Below, piece by piece: positions 53,949 to 62,934 of a stretch of 64,000 nt of DNA (position 1 is the first letter of the stretch; every line of letters starts with the position of its first letter). The notes beneath the pieces were generated by a model. The model ran no database searches. It was not told the origin of the DNA and was given only the letters and a program-made list of their open reading frames with translations. Both the position numbers and the translations under genes were made by a program. Origin of the DNA: DASQDN01 sp963844855 (GTDB taxonomy: Bacteria > Acidobacteriota > Terriglobia > Bryobacterales > Bryobacteraceae); assembly GCA_963844855.1 (NCBI GenBank), contig CAWJQP010000072.1:248001-312000 (forward strand), read 5' to 3'.

Positions 53949-55847
53949 TCAGTGGTGATGCGATTCCAGCACGGCGTCTTCGATCGGCGCATCTTCCGAT
54001 TTTTTCGGACCGGAGTCGGAAGGCAACTCGAACCAGAATTCACTACCCTGCCCTACCACGCTAGTGAACCCGATTGTTCCTCCCATGAGCTCCACTAACT
54101 GCTTGGAAATGGCGAGTCCTAGTCCTGTTCCCCCGAACTGGCGCGTCGTGGACGAATCGGCTTGCGTAAAGCTCGCGAACAGCTTGGATTGATGCTCGCG
54201 GGGAATGCCGACCCCTGTATCCCGCACGGTGATGCGAAACGCTCGCGCATTATCGGCGGCACACGCTGATACACGGACACATCCGGACTTTGTAAACTTG
54301 ATGGCGTTTCCAACGAGGTTTGTGAGTACTTGGCGCAGTCTGATTCCGTCACCGATAATACGATCCGGAAGGGATGGGTCCATCTCCAATTCGAACTGGA
54401 GTTGTTTCGCCCGGCATTGTGCGCCTACCTGTTCGGCAACATTCAAGAGCGTTGAATGCAAGCTGTAGACAGTACGATCAATGTCCAACTTCCCTGCCTC
54501 AATCTTTGAGAAATCGAGGATATCTCCGATCAGACGCAGTAGTACGTCGGCAGAATACTGAATGCCCTCCACGTACTCGCGTTGCTCATCGATCAGCGGC
54601 GTAGTCAACAGTAACTCGGATAGACCTACAACTCCGTTCATCGGCGTACGAATCTCATGACTCATGTTCGCGAGGAAGCGGCTCTTCAACTCGGTCGCCT
54701 CTCTTGCCGTGGCAAGCGCATCGCGGAGCCTGCGCTGTGTCTCGACACGCTCAGTCACGTCTCTGCAATTCGCGACGATGCCCCCTACTACGGGGTCGTT
54801 CGAAAGGTTTGTGGCGGCTCCTTCCATGTATCTCCACGTGCCATTCTTGTGGAGGAAGCGGAAAAGCATCCTCGATGTCGTTCCCAACGCCGGCAACTCA
54901 TAGCTCAATTCTTTGAGAACCGCAGGTAAGTCTTCAGGATGAACATAGTCGAAGGCGTTCCTGCCAACCAACTCTTCCGAATAATACCCAAGTAGCCTCT
55001 CGATCGCTGGGCTCTCATATAAGATCACGCCATCCTTTCTGAGGATGGTGATCAGATCGAGTGACCGTTCGATCAGGCTTCGGAATCTGGTCTCGCTGTC
55101 ACGGAGCCTTTGCTCTGCGTCCCTTGCCTCCGTCACGTCTTCGCACAATACGATGTAGCGCTTCTTTTGCCTTTCCGGACGAAGCAGGACAGACACGTTA
55201 CTGCGTACCCAAACCACACTACCGTCTCTACGGATATAACGTTTTTCACAGACAATCGCGTCCCCGTCATCAACCAGGTGGGTTCTTGCTTCAAGTGGTG
55301 TTTCAAGGTCGTCAGGATGCGTAATCGTCAGGAAGTCGCGCTGACGCAACTCGGCCGCCGAGTACCCGGTGATCTCCGTGAATGCGTCATTCACTTCGAC
55401 GAACCAGCCGTTCTCGTCTGTTATGGCCACGCCCACTGCAGCATTGCGGAACGCCTCGCAAAGCTTCTGTTCGACCGAGTCCAGGGCATGTTCAAGCTTG
55501 CAAAGATCTGTCGTGTCCTGGATGGAAACCACAAGGTGGGAAGATCCGTCAAGTTTGGCTGTGAGATCGAACCAGGTGCGCCAGGCTGAGTGGAAATAGC
55601 GGAATCGCACTCGCTTACCGGTCGCAAAGGCTCTCCGATACTCGCGGTCCATGACGGTCCCCCGCCCGGAAGCGAAGAGATCCCAATGATTACTGCCGAC
55701 TAATTCTTCCCGTCGACGATCGAGAAATCGTTCGGCTTCCGCATTGACGAAAACATACCGATAGTCTTTGTCCAGCACCATGACGCCGTGCGGCAGGGCG
55801 TCAAGCGCACAATCTTCTTTGTTCAGGGTCACGCTCTGGTCCATCAC
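53949..55847 (-). CDS. Soluble sensor histidine kinase with three PAS domains
   Basis: The 632-residue protein has three PAS domains (about 12-115, 128-240 and 252-368; 'GYSAAELRQRDF' and 'GYYSEELVGRNAF' mark the second and third). A HisKA domain follows with phospho-acceptor His397 (NMSHEIRTPMNG). The HATPase domain has 'NLVGNAIKFT', 'DTGVGIP' and 'GGTGLGLAISK'. No membrane segment is present, so it senses an internal signal. No receiver domain or adjacent response regulator exists, so its output is unknown. It ends in HHH. It follows the methyltransferase gene in the same direction. Confidence 0.9.
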   Translation of the reverse strand: MMDQSVTLNKEDCALDALPHGVMVLDKDYRYVFVNAEAERFLDRRREELVGSNHWDLFASGRGTVMDREYRRAFATGKRVRFRYFHSAWRTWFDLTAKLDGSSHLVVSIQDTTDLCKLEHALDSVEQKLCEAFRNAAVGVAITDENGWFVEVNDAFTEITGYSAAELRQRDFLTITHPDDLETPLEARTHLVDDGDAIVCEKRYIRRDGSVVWVRSNVSVLLRPERQKKRYIVLCEDVTEARDAEQRLRDSETRFRSLIERSLDLITILRKDGVILYESPAIERLLGYYSEELVGRNAFDYVHPEDLPAVLKELSYELPALGTTSRMLFRFLHKNGTWRYMEGAATNLSNDPVVGGIVANCRDVTERVETQRRLRDALATAREATELKSRFLANMSHEIRTPMNGVVGLSELLLTTPLIDEQREYVEGIQYSADVLLRLIGDILDFSKIEAGKLDIDRTVYSLHSTLLNVAEQVGAQCRAKQLQFELEMDPSLPDRIIGDGIRLRQVLTNLVGNAIKFTKSGCVRVSACAADNARAFRITVRDTGVGIPREHQSKLFASFTQADSSTTRQFGGTGLGLAISKQLVELMGGTIGFTSVVGQGSEFWFELPSDSGPKKSEDAPIEDAVLESHHH

Positions 55848-55888
55848 AGGGTCTCTTCGACTGCTTGAGCCGGGTCTTGAGGATTTTC

Positions 55889-56545
55889 TTACCGGCTGCC
55901 GACAACTGTGATCCGGAACGCCGGCCGATGAACACGTGTTTTGATGTTCCGAAAACCGGCGCGTTGGGCTAGAGCACGCAACTCCCGCTCAGTAAATCCC
56001 GCTTGAACAGAAATAGGGCCGTCATGTAATGTGATTCGATCCCAGCCGAAGAGCCAACGCGTTGCCGGAAGGAAGTAGTACGCGAGGCGGTGCCGTTCCA
56101 GATCATTGATGATGACGGCCTGACGCGCCAAGCCGGCAAATTCGTTGAGCAGAACTACGATTTGATCATCGGTGAAATGGTGAAGGAAAAGGGAGCACGT
56201 CACCACATCGAAACTATTCGAAGAGAACGGCAACCGGAAAGCATCAGCTGCCAGCTTCGGTTGACTCGCCCGCAGCAAGTGATGTGTCTTGTAATCCAAT
56301 GAAACGACGGTCGCCTGCGGAAAACTTTCCCGCATCACAGCGCCGGAATCTCCTGACGCCGCTCCCACATCTAGCACTGTAAACGGCCCTGCCGGCGCAA
56401 CCTGACGTAACGCGCTTCGAAGCGCCTCGTGGCCTCCGAGATAGCGGTTGATACGCACCAGGTCACGCAAGCTGCGGCTGCCCGCCTCCGGCGTTTGCTC
56501 ATCCAAAATTTCGTGGTCAATTCTCCGTCGGGAACTTATGAACAT
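55889..56545 (-). CDS. Class I SAM-dependent methyltransferase
   Basis: This 218-residue protein has the SAM-binding motif 'VLDVGAASGDSG' (about 57-68), followed by 'AFRLPFSSNSFDVVTCSLFLHHF', as in UbiE-like methyltransferases of small molecules. The C-terminal stretch 'YYFLPATRWLFGW' is aromatic and hydrophobic, suggesting a lipophilic substrate. It appears to lead the minus-strand run that extends down to 49780. Confidence 0.85.
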   Translation of the reverse strand: MFISSRRRIDHEILDEQTPEAGSRSLRDLVRINRYLGGHEALRSALRQVAPAGPFTVLDVGAASGDSGAVMRESFPQATVVSLDYKTHHLLRASQPKLAADAFRLPFSSNSFDVVTCSLFLHHFTDDQIVVLLNEFAGLARQAVIINDLERHRLAYYFLPATRWLFGWDRITLHDGPISVQAGFTERELRALAQRAGFRNIKTRVHRPAFRITVVGSR

Positions 56546-56589
56546 AGATGCTACGATCGAAGTTCCACATGGATTTTGTAGCTGGCACG

Positions 56590-57182
56590 ATGGGCTGGAT
56601 CGAAGTGATCTGCGGGCCGATGTTTTCGGGCAAGAGCGAAGAACTCATGCGCCGGCTGCGTCGCGCGATGATTGCGCGCAAACGGGTGCAGGTCTTCAAG
56701 CCAGTGATTGATAACCGCTATTCGCACAACGAAATTGTCTCCCATGGCGACATCCGAATGCGATCTGAGGTCTGCGAAACGGCATCAGACATCCTCAAAA
56801 CGCTCGACTGCGCACGCAGGTGATCGGAATCGATGAAGCCAACTTCCTAGGTACTGAGCTAATCGACATCGCGGGCCGATTGGCAGACAGCGGGAAACAG
56901 GTTATTCTGGCGGGCCTCGATACCGACTACATGGGTCGTCCCTTTTCGCCAATCCCCGAATTACTGGCGCATGCCGAATCGATCACGAAGACGCTTGCTA
57001 TTTGCGTGCGATGCGGCAATCCGGGTAAACATACGCAGCGTTTGGTCGAATCCGACGATTTGATCGTCGTAGGCGCATCGGGGATGTATGAAGCTCGCTG
57101 CCGCCGCTGTTTCGAGCCCGGGATTCCAAAACAGGAGTTTCTCGAGTTCGCCCGACCACAGCTTCCGATTCCAGCTACCTAG
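56590..57182 (+). pseudogene. tdk: Thymidine kinase, split by one frameshift
   Basis: The ATG at 56590 gives MGWIEVICGPMFSGKSEE, the P-loop start of bacterial thymidine kinase, which salvages thymidine with ATP. The first frame stops at 56823 after 'TLDCA'. The continuation 'TQVIGIDEANFLG' with the catalytic region, 'GLDTDYMGRPF' and the zinc cysteines 'CVRCGNPGKH' and 'CRRCF' runs on to 57182 in the next frame. A single missing base near 56808-56812 explains the break. All other motifs are intact, so this is a sequence error or a very recent mutation. Confidence 0.85.
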
Positions 57183-57212
57183 CTTTGGCTAATCTTTGGC
57201 TACTCTAAAAGT

Positions 57213-58124
57213 GTGAAACAAGTCGGCGGCTATGTGTTTTCCATACCGGAACGGCTGGTTCGTTCTGTGACCGCCTTAGCCGCAGGCGCGGCTCGCGAGG
57301 TCGGTGAAGTCATCCTTCCCGCGCGCGTACGCCGGTCACGTTTGTACTATTCGATCGTCGATTCGACCCTACGCTTCCTCATCGAGCAAATTGGACAAGT
57401 CGAAGGGTCGTCGAAGGATACAGCCGAACTTCCCAGGGATTTTCTCAAGCGCCGCGCCGCTGGAAACGTTGTGGAAATCGCCGGCATTGCAGCGTTTCGC
57501 GCCTCCCCGGTTTGGGTGTTGGCGGCCCTCGCGGATTTGGCGGGCGCAGGACGGGAGTTGATCGGTGAAATCTCGGAGGCCCTCCAGAAAGACGGGCTAC
57601 TCGAACAGGGCCGGACTTTCGAGAGCGTCAATGAACTGCTCGAAGGTCTCGAGAACACTGCCGGGCGATTAGCCGAGACAGTCAATACACCGCCCTTCGA
57701 CGTCAAAGGTTTACGCGAGGAATGGGATCAAATTCGCAAAGAAGCATCCCGTATTCCGAAAGCCGCATTGCCCGATCCCAAGCGTTTGGCCGCCGAATGG
57801 AACGAATTGAAGGCGGAGGCGCATCGGCAGGAGCGCTCTGTCCTTGAGCTGTCTTCGGTAATGGCAGTTGCCGCCGTCCGTTCCCTACCCGAAAACGCGC
57901 GATGGCTCTCACGAGCCATTCGTACGGGCGGCTGGCGAACCGGTGAAGTGCTGGCTCACGGTCTCCTCGACCACTACAGCGAGACCCTCGCAGAGATCCG
58001 TAAAACAGGCTACGTCGATTACTGGCTTCGCGAATTCCGCCCATATCTGGAGGGAGCCGTTCGGCAATTTTCCACGAACCGAGAGTCGACGACTGAGCGT
58101 TGGTTGAAGACTCGCAGGGTTTAA
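57213..58124 (+). CDS. Uncharacterised helical protein
   Basis: A 303-residue protein starts with GTG (KQVGGYVFSIPERLV). I recognise no family. It is predicted almost entirely alpha-helical. It has a moderately hydrophobic segment near 88-112 ('VVEIAGIAAFRASPVWVLAALADLAG') that might touch the membrane, and charged coiled-coil-like stretches near 165-215. No catalytic motif is visible. The sequence shows regular codon use and no frame breaks, so it is a real gene. Its stop overlaps the convergent ankyrin gene by four bases. Confidence 0.7.
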   Translation: MKQVGGYVFSIPERLVRSVTALAAGAAREVGEVILPARVRRSRLYYSIVDSTLRFLIEQIGQVEGSSKDTAELPRDFLKRRAAGNVVEIAGIAAFRASPVWVLAALADLAGAGRELIGEISEALQKDGLLEQGRTFESVNELLEGLENTAGRLAETVNTPPFDVKGLREEWDQIRKEASRIPKAALPDPKRLAAEWNELKAEAHRQERSVLELSSVMAVAAVRSLPENARWLSRAIRTGGWRTGEVLAHGLLDHYSETLAEIRKTGYVDYWLREFRPYLEGAVRQFSTNRESTTERWLKTRRV

Positions 58125-58808
58125 AGTTCCTTGGCTGACTTGGCGCCTCGGCTCCGAAGCCAACTGACCAAATCATGAGCGCCGCTCCGATCGGCTGCGT
58201 CGAGCGGGGTGAGATGGTCATAGCCAATCCAGTTAACGTCCGCGCCACGATCCAAAAGGTAATCGGCCGCCTCCCGTTGACTGCCATGACACGCCAGCCA
58301 AAACGCTTTCGTCAGCTCAGCGCGAGGGGGAGAATCGGTAGCGAAGTATTCCTCGACACGATCCATCAATCCAAGGGCCGCAGCCTGCCAAAGATTAGCT
58401 CCTGGCTCCGCGCTCCACCAACTGCCGAGCGGCATTCCACTGACCGAAGGCGACAGCATCAGCCAGCGGCGCGCCTCCTGCGATCACGCCGCCGGCCGCT
58501 TCGATATCTGCGCCATGATCGAGTAGGGTGTCGAGTACCGAAACGTCATCAGTACTAGCAGCCCAGTGGAGTGGTGTCTCCGAATGGCGGCCTATAAATG
58601 GCGCGTTAACATCCACTCCATGGGCAATCAGCAAGGATACGATCGCTGTGTTGTTGGGAAAATGACCTGGCCAATCCGTGGCGACATGCAGCAACGTGCG
58701 TTGTCCGTCAGGTCTCGATGTAGCCAGTTCGGGATGCTCGCCGAGCAGGCGCTCCAACGCATTGATATCTCCGCTCTGAATTGCCTGAACTGCAGCAGAG
58801 TCTGCCAT
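58121..58808 (-). pseudogene. Ankyrin-repeat protein, split by one frameshift
   Basis: The first frame (MADSAAVQAIQSGDINALERLL) contains ankyrin repeats such as 'TLLHVATDWPGH', 'ETPLHWAASTDDVSVLDTLLDHGADI' and 'ADAVAFGQWNAARQLVERGA', then stops at 58395. The next repeats ('NLWQAAALGLMDRVEEYF', 'AFWLACHGSQREAADYLLDRGADVNW', 'DLVSWLRSRGA') follow in another frame to 58121. One extra base near 58400-58406 accounts for it. The joined protein would have about 225 residues, a common size for small soluble ankyrin proteins that bind other proteins. A long palindrome lies just upstream of the start. Confidence 0.8.
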
Positions 58809-58835
58809 GTTCGAGTCGTACTTTAACCACTATTA

Positions 58836-58858
58836 AAGTATTACATGATGTAATACTT
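58836..58858. promoter_or_regulatory. Ten-base inverted repeat upstream of the ankyrin gene
   Basis: AAGTATTACA and TGTAATACTT flank TGA, a perfect 10-base-arm palindrome in an AT-rich patch 28 bases before the ankyrin start. On the minus strand a TTTACA -35 candidate (58863-58858) lies on its upstream edge and a weak TACTTT -10 candidate (58840-58835) on the downstream one. A dimeric repressor bound there would block the promoter. Confidence 0.5.
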
Positions 58859-58892
58859 GTAAATATTTGATTGTAAAGGTACCTACTTAGCC

Positions 58893-59303
58893 TTATTTGC
58901 ACCGATCTTTCGGCAGCTCTAAATTGCTGAACGAACCCGACGGCTCGAATCGAAGATGGTCCCCCACTGCGGTTCCGGTCTGGTCGACGGTTCCTGCGGG
59001 AAGCTCCAGGACGGAGTGAGCTCTTAGGTAGATCGCGATTCGCCGCTTCCCCATGTTCTTCCTCATCTTGACAACTTGCTTATGCCGATTCAAGAACAGA
59101 ACGTCAATCGAGAACTTCATTCCGAACGTGTGAACTGCCTCGCAAGGTACGATCCAGAGTCCCTCACCCGACTTTAAAGAGTCATGTTTTAACAAGCCGG
59201 TACGCCGGGTTCCGCTGCTATCGGCAACAATGACAGCGTCGCCTAGCACGACCTTTCTCGTCAAATTCGTTACTTTCACTTCTGGGAGTATCGACGAACT
59301 CAC
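58893..59303 (-). CDS. DUF192 family protein
   Basis: The 136-residue protein matches DUF192 through 'GLWIVPCEAVHTFGMKFSIDVLFLN' and 'LELPAGTVDQTGTAVGD'. The function is unknown. Many members are secreted, but this one has no signal peptide. It is divergent from hemB with only 36 bases between the two starts. Confidence 0.88.
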   Translation of the reverse strand: MSSSILPEVKVTNLTRKVVLGDAVIVADSSGTRRTGLLKHDSLKSGEGLWIVPCEAVHTFGMKFSIDVLFLNRHKQVVKMRKNMGKRRIAIYLRAHSVLELPAGTVDQTGTAVGDHLRFEPSGSFSNLELPKDRCK

Positions 59304-59339
59304 GACGGATCAATAGACGTCGCCTCATAATGGAAGCAT

Positions 59340-60308
59340 ATGCCGTTTCCGCTGCATCGTCCGCGCCGTTTGCGCGCTAACGAACCGTTGCGTAAGCTCG
59401 TACGTGAGACAGCTCTTGCCCCGTCCGACTTCGTGCTTCCCCTCTTTGCTTGTGAAGGAGAAGGGATACGCAAAGAAATCTCCTCGATGCCGGGGCACGC
59501 GCAATTGTCTGTCGATAAGATCGTCGATGAATGCCGCGAAGCTGCCTCATTAGGCATCGGTGGAGTCCTGATGTTCGGCATCCCGGCCCACAAGGACGAA
59601 CACGCCTCGGGAGCGTATGACGACCAGGGCATCGTGCAGCGGGCCATCCGGGCCATAAAACAAGAGACACCGAACCTCCTCGTGATCAGCGATGTCTGCA
59701 ATTGCGAGTACACCAGTCACGGTCATTGCGGTCTTGTTGTGAATGACGACGTCGACAACGACCGAACACTCGAATGGCTTGGCTGGACCGCAGTGTCGCA
59801 TGCTCGCGCTGGAGCAGATATTGTTGCTCCGTCCGACATGATGGACGGGCGAGTTGGACGGATTCGGTCTGCGCTCGACGAAGCCAACTTCTCCGGCACA
59901 CCGATTCTTTCCTATGCGGTGAAGTACGCGTCCGGTTTCTACGGTCCCTTCCGAGAGGCTGCGGAATCCACCCCTCAGTTCGGCGACCGGCGCAGCTACC
60001 AGATGGACCCGGCCAATGCGCGGGAGGCAATGCGCGAGATCGAACTCGATCTTGAAGAAGGGGCCGACATGCTGATCGTGAAGCCGGCTCTGGCCTATCT
60101 CGATATCTTGTCGATGGCTCGGCAACGTTTTGACGTCCCGATGGCGGCGTATCAGGTGAGCGGCGAGTTCAGCATGATTATGGCGGCGGCGGCCAATGGA
60201 TGGATCGATAAGGAACGGATCATGATGGAGACGTTGACGTCGATACGACGCGCCGGCGCCGATTTCATCCTCACATATTTCGCTAAGGACGCTGCCCGGT
60301 TGCTGTAG
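59340..60308 (+). CDS. hemB: Porphobilinogen synthase (delta-aminolevulinate dehydratase)
   Basis: The 322-residue enzyme joins two 5-aminolevulinate molecules into porphobilinogen in heme synthesis. The two active-site lysines are Lys195 (SYAVKYASGF) and Lys248 (LIVKPALAYLD). The zinc-type cysteine cluster Cys120, Cys122 and Cys130 (DVCNCEYTSHGHC) is present, so it is the Zn-dependent form. It starts MPFPLHRPRRLR and stands alone. Heme demand from the many c-type cytochromes nearby is consistent with its location but proves nothing. Confidence 0.96.
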   Translation: MPFPLHRPRRLRANEPLRKLVRETALAPSDFVLPLFACEGEGIRKEISSMPGHAQLSVDKIVDECREAASLGIGGVLMFGIPAHKDEHASGAYDDQGIVQRAIRAIKQETPNLLVISDVCNCEYTSHGHCGLVVNDDVDNDRTLEWLGWTAVSHARAGADIVAPSDMMDGRVGRIRSALDEANFSGTPILSYAVKYASGFYGPFREAAESTPQFGDRRSYQMDPANAREAMREIELDLEEGADMLIVKPALAYLDILSMARQRFDVPMAAYQVSGEFSMIMAAAANGWIDKERIMMETLTSIRRAGADFILTYFAKDAARLL

Positions 60309-60426
60309 GCGCCGCGGTCATGGGCTCACGGCGCTGCGCTATAAGCTCGACGGAACCTCCGCTGTGTTCGTTCAGGCAGTTACCGCTTTGTCGACAAGAA
60401 GTGACGTCACGGGTTAGACTCAATAG

Positions 60427-61719
60427 TCAGGCAATTGGTACTTTCAATTCCACGAGCGTACCTCCGTCCGACCCTCTCGTGACGACCAATTCCCCACCGA
60501 CCAATTCCGCTCGTTCGCGCATCGCAATTAGTCCCAACCCGCCATTCGCTGCCGGTCCGATGCCCACTCCGCGGTCTTCAATTTGTAGTCGCATCGCCGT
60601 TCCCGAGTAAGACAAGCGGACAGAAGCTTCCTTCGACTTCGAGTGTCTGACGATGTTCGTCAGCGCCTCCTGCAGAATCCTATAAATGTGGATTGCATGA
60701 CCTTCCGCTGGAGATCCTGATCCTTGTTTCTCAAAACTTACTTTGATGCCGGATTGCTTTTCGATGGCTGGAAGGTATCGCTCGATCGCTTTATCGAGTC
60801 CATAGTCATCGAGAATCGTCGGATGTAGAGCTTGCGAAAAACTCCGCGTCTTCTCGAGCGTCTCCTGGACGATGTGACGAACTTCTGCCACGTCTTCGGT
60901 GAAGGGAGAATCGGCTGGCAAGCCCTTCTTCTCTGCCCTGCGCAACATCGTGCCGACCGCGGTCAAGATCTGGCCGAAATCATCATGCAGTTCACGGGAT
61001 ACCGAGCGAAAAATCTCTTCCTGCAGTCCGATGAGTCTACGCGCAAGAGTACTTCTCTGCTCGGAGACTTGCGCCAGGCGTTGAAATAGCGCGCGATTGG
61101 AGGCGGCTACGAACACGCCGATTGCAGCAATCCCGGCGAGCATGGCCAATAGAAATAGATAGATATTACGTTCCACACGATCATAGATGCGTTCGACTGC
61201 GGTGGCCGCTAGTTCCTCCCCCTCATGGTTCTGTACGAGCAGGCGTGAGACGGTGCTCGACAGGGACGCCTGCTGGGCGGTGAGAGAATTTGCCATCATC
61301 TTGCGCGCTCGAGCCTCGTCCGATTCCGCAATTGCGAGTACCTGATTCATGCTTTCCCAGAACTGCATGACGGACTGCTGGAGGTAGCGATTCTGTTCGC
61401 CTGGGCGGATTGCCAATTGGCTTTCTGTTTTCAACGCATCATCGAGATCCAACCGAAGGCGGTCAAACTCGTTTCGATAGGCAGAAATCGGGTACTCCTG
61501 CCGGCCTTCGACGACATCGCGAATGGCGAGTCCCAATGAATTGAGATTGCTTTGGATTCGGAGGAGCTGAAGCGAATCCTTGCGATTGCGTTCGACGGTT
61601 TCGCGTTGTAAAACGCGCAGACCCTCGATCTGCTTTAAGGTGTACCAGGAGAACACCGCTATAGCGAGCAGCGTAGCGGCAAGACCCGCAAGCAGCCGTG
61701 GTGTTGGAGATCCTGTCAT
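60427..61719 (-). CDS. Membrane sensor histidine kinase (NarL-partner type, HisKA_3)
   Basis: The 430-residue kinase has membrane segments at about 8-27 and 186-206 with a helical extracytoplasmic region between them, like CHASE3 or four-helix sensors. The HisKA_3 phospho-acceptor His245 lies in 'SVSRELHDDFGQ'. The ATPase domain contains 'EALTNIVRHSK', 'EDRGVGIG' and 'GLGLIAMRERAEL'. Such kinases pair with LuxR/NarL-type regulators, but none is adjacent. A PadR gene is divergent. Confidence 0.9.
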   Translation of the reverse strand: MTGSPTPRLLAGLAATLLAIAVFSWYTLKQIEGLRVLQRETVERNRKDSLQLLRIQSNLNSLGLAIRDVVEGRQEYPISAYRNEFDRLRLDLDDALKTESQLAIRPGEQNRYLQQSVMQFWESMNQVLAIAESDEARARKMMANSLTAQQASLSSTVSRLLVQNHEGEELAATAVERIYDRVERNIYLFLLAMLAGIAAIGVFVAASNRALFQRLAQVSEQRSTLARRLIGLQEEIFRSVSRELHDDFGQILTAVGTMLRRAEKKGLPADSPFTEDVAEVRHIVQETLEKTRSFSQALHPTILDDYGLDKAIERYLPAIEKQSGIKVSFEKQGSGSPAEGHAIHIYRILQEALTNIVRHSKSKEASVRLSYSGTAMRLQIEDRGVGIGPAANGGLGLIAMRERAELVGGELVVTRGSDGGTLVELKVPIA

Positions 61720-61829
61720 CCTCTGCGGATCATTCTATCGGTTCAGTGACTTCTGGCTTGCTATCCAACTCGTTCTAGTACACAATTCCCCTATCACGCT
61801 CTCGGGGAAAAGAGGGCGTCTTAAAAACG

Positions 61830-61846
61830 GCCGGGAAGATCCCGGC
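61830..61846 (+). promoter_or_regulatory. Hairpin in the leader of the second PadR gene
   Basis: GCCGGGA and TCCCGGC form a seven-base-pair stem with a three-base loop, ending 20 bases before the GTG start at 61867. The ribosome binding site GGGGAAGGG lies between hairpin and start. The hairpin could influence translation or mark the end of an upstream transcript. Confidence 0.35.
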
Positions 61847-61866
61847 GTCTAGGGGAAGGGTTTGCG

Positions 61867-62217
61867 GTGCGTAAAGAAAAGCTGGAACTCCTACAAGGAA
61901 CTCTCGATATGCTCGTGTTGAAGACTCTTACTGAGGGGCCTCTTCACGGGTATAACATTGTCGATCGTATACATGAGCTCTCTAGCGACGTGATTCGAGT
62001 CGAAGAGGGATCGCTCTATCCCGCCTTGCACAGAATGGAGAGGCGGGGATGGATCGTTGCCGACTGGGGCTATTCGGAGAATAACCGACGGGCCAAATTT
62101 TACAAGCTGACGCGAACCGGACGCAAACAACTTGAGAATGAGCTTTCGACATGGAGTCGAATCAGTCGGGCCATTACGAGCGTTGTCGGCGGTCGGTCTG
62201 CCGTAGCCGTCGGCTAG
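61867..62217 (+). CDS. PadR-family transcriptional regulator
   Basis: The GTG at 61867 follows GGGGAAGGG and gives 116 residues. The PadR signature 'LLQGTLDMLVLKTLTEGPLHGYNI', 'EEGSLYPALHRMERRGWI' and 'NNRRAKFYKLTRTGRKQL' is complete. In Acidobacteria this subgroup often precedes an FtsX-like ABC permease gene. Here it is followed by a convergent response-regulator gene, so its targets lie elsewhere or are only itself. Confidence 0.9.
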   Translation: MRKEKLELLQGTLDMLVLKTLTEGPLHGYNIVDRIHELSSDVIRVEEGSLYPALHRMERRGWIVADWGYSENNRRAKFYKLTRTGRKQLENELSTWSRISRAITSVVGGRSAVAVG

Positions 62218-62220
62218 TAA

Positions 62221-62934
62221 CTATTCCTGGGTAGTCTTGGGGTGCGCCAAGAAACGGTATCCGACGCTGCGGACGGTCAACAAATGACGGGGCACAGATG
62301 GGTCGTCTTCGATATATCTGCGCAGACGCACGATGAAATTGTCGATAGCGCGGGTATCGGTATCTTCGCGCACTCCCCAAACATCTTCCAGCAGTTTCTG
62401 ACGTGAGCAGACCTGACCTTCTCGTTCGATGAGATAGCGAAGGAGGTTCGCCTCCATCAAAGTGAGTTGGAGCTTCCGTTCTCCGACTGTAAGCGTGAGA
62501 TTTTCAAAATCGATCACGCGGCCACTGAATTCAAAGATGTCTCGAACAGATTGTCTCTGGAGCCAGTCTCGGCGACGCAGCAATCCCTTGATCCGCGCCA
62601 TTAGGATTGGCAATTCGAACGGCTTCGGCAGATAATCGTCAGCGCCCGACTCGAAGCCGCGGAGTACATCCTCAGGCTGGCCACGCGCTGTCAGCATTAA
62701 TGTGGGAACGTACTCGCCGGCCGAACGAAGTTGCGACATTACGTCAAAACCGTCAATACCCGGCAGCATAATGTCGAGCACGACTAAATCGAATTTGCCG
62801 CGTTCCGTAGTAAGTCGCTCAAGCGCCGCCTCTCCACTCTCGACCACGTCGACGGCATACCCGTCAGCTTCGAGATTGAAGCGCAGGCCCGCGGCCAGGT
62901 GCTGCTCATCTTCGACGATTAGGACCCGGCTCAT
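62221..62934 (-). CDS. OmpR/PhoB-family response regulator
   Basis: The 237-residue regulator has a receiver domain (about 3-115) with phospho-acceptor Asp54 (VVLDIMLPG), Thr in 'LMLTARG' and Lys in 'LPKPFE'. The C-terminal winged helix has 'LTLMEANLLRYLIEREGQVCSR' and 'IRRLRRYIEDDP'-like blocks. It is the partner of the kinase encoded just upstream, whose stop overlaps its start by four bases. Target genes are unknown. Confidence 0.94.
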   Translation of the reverse strand: MSRVLIVEDEQHLAAGLRFNLEADGYAVDVVESGEAALERLTTERGKFDLVVLDIMLPGIDGFDVMSQLRSAGEYVPTLMLTARGQPEDVLRGFESGADDYLPKPFELPILMARIKGLLRRRDWLQRQSVRDIFEFSGRVIDFENLTLTVGERKLQLTLMEANLLRYLIEREGQVCSRQKLLEDVWGVREDTDTRAIDNFIVRLRRYIEDDPSVPRHLLTVRSVGYRFLAHPKTTQE

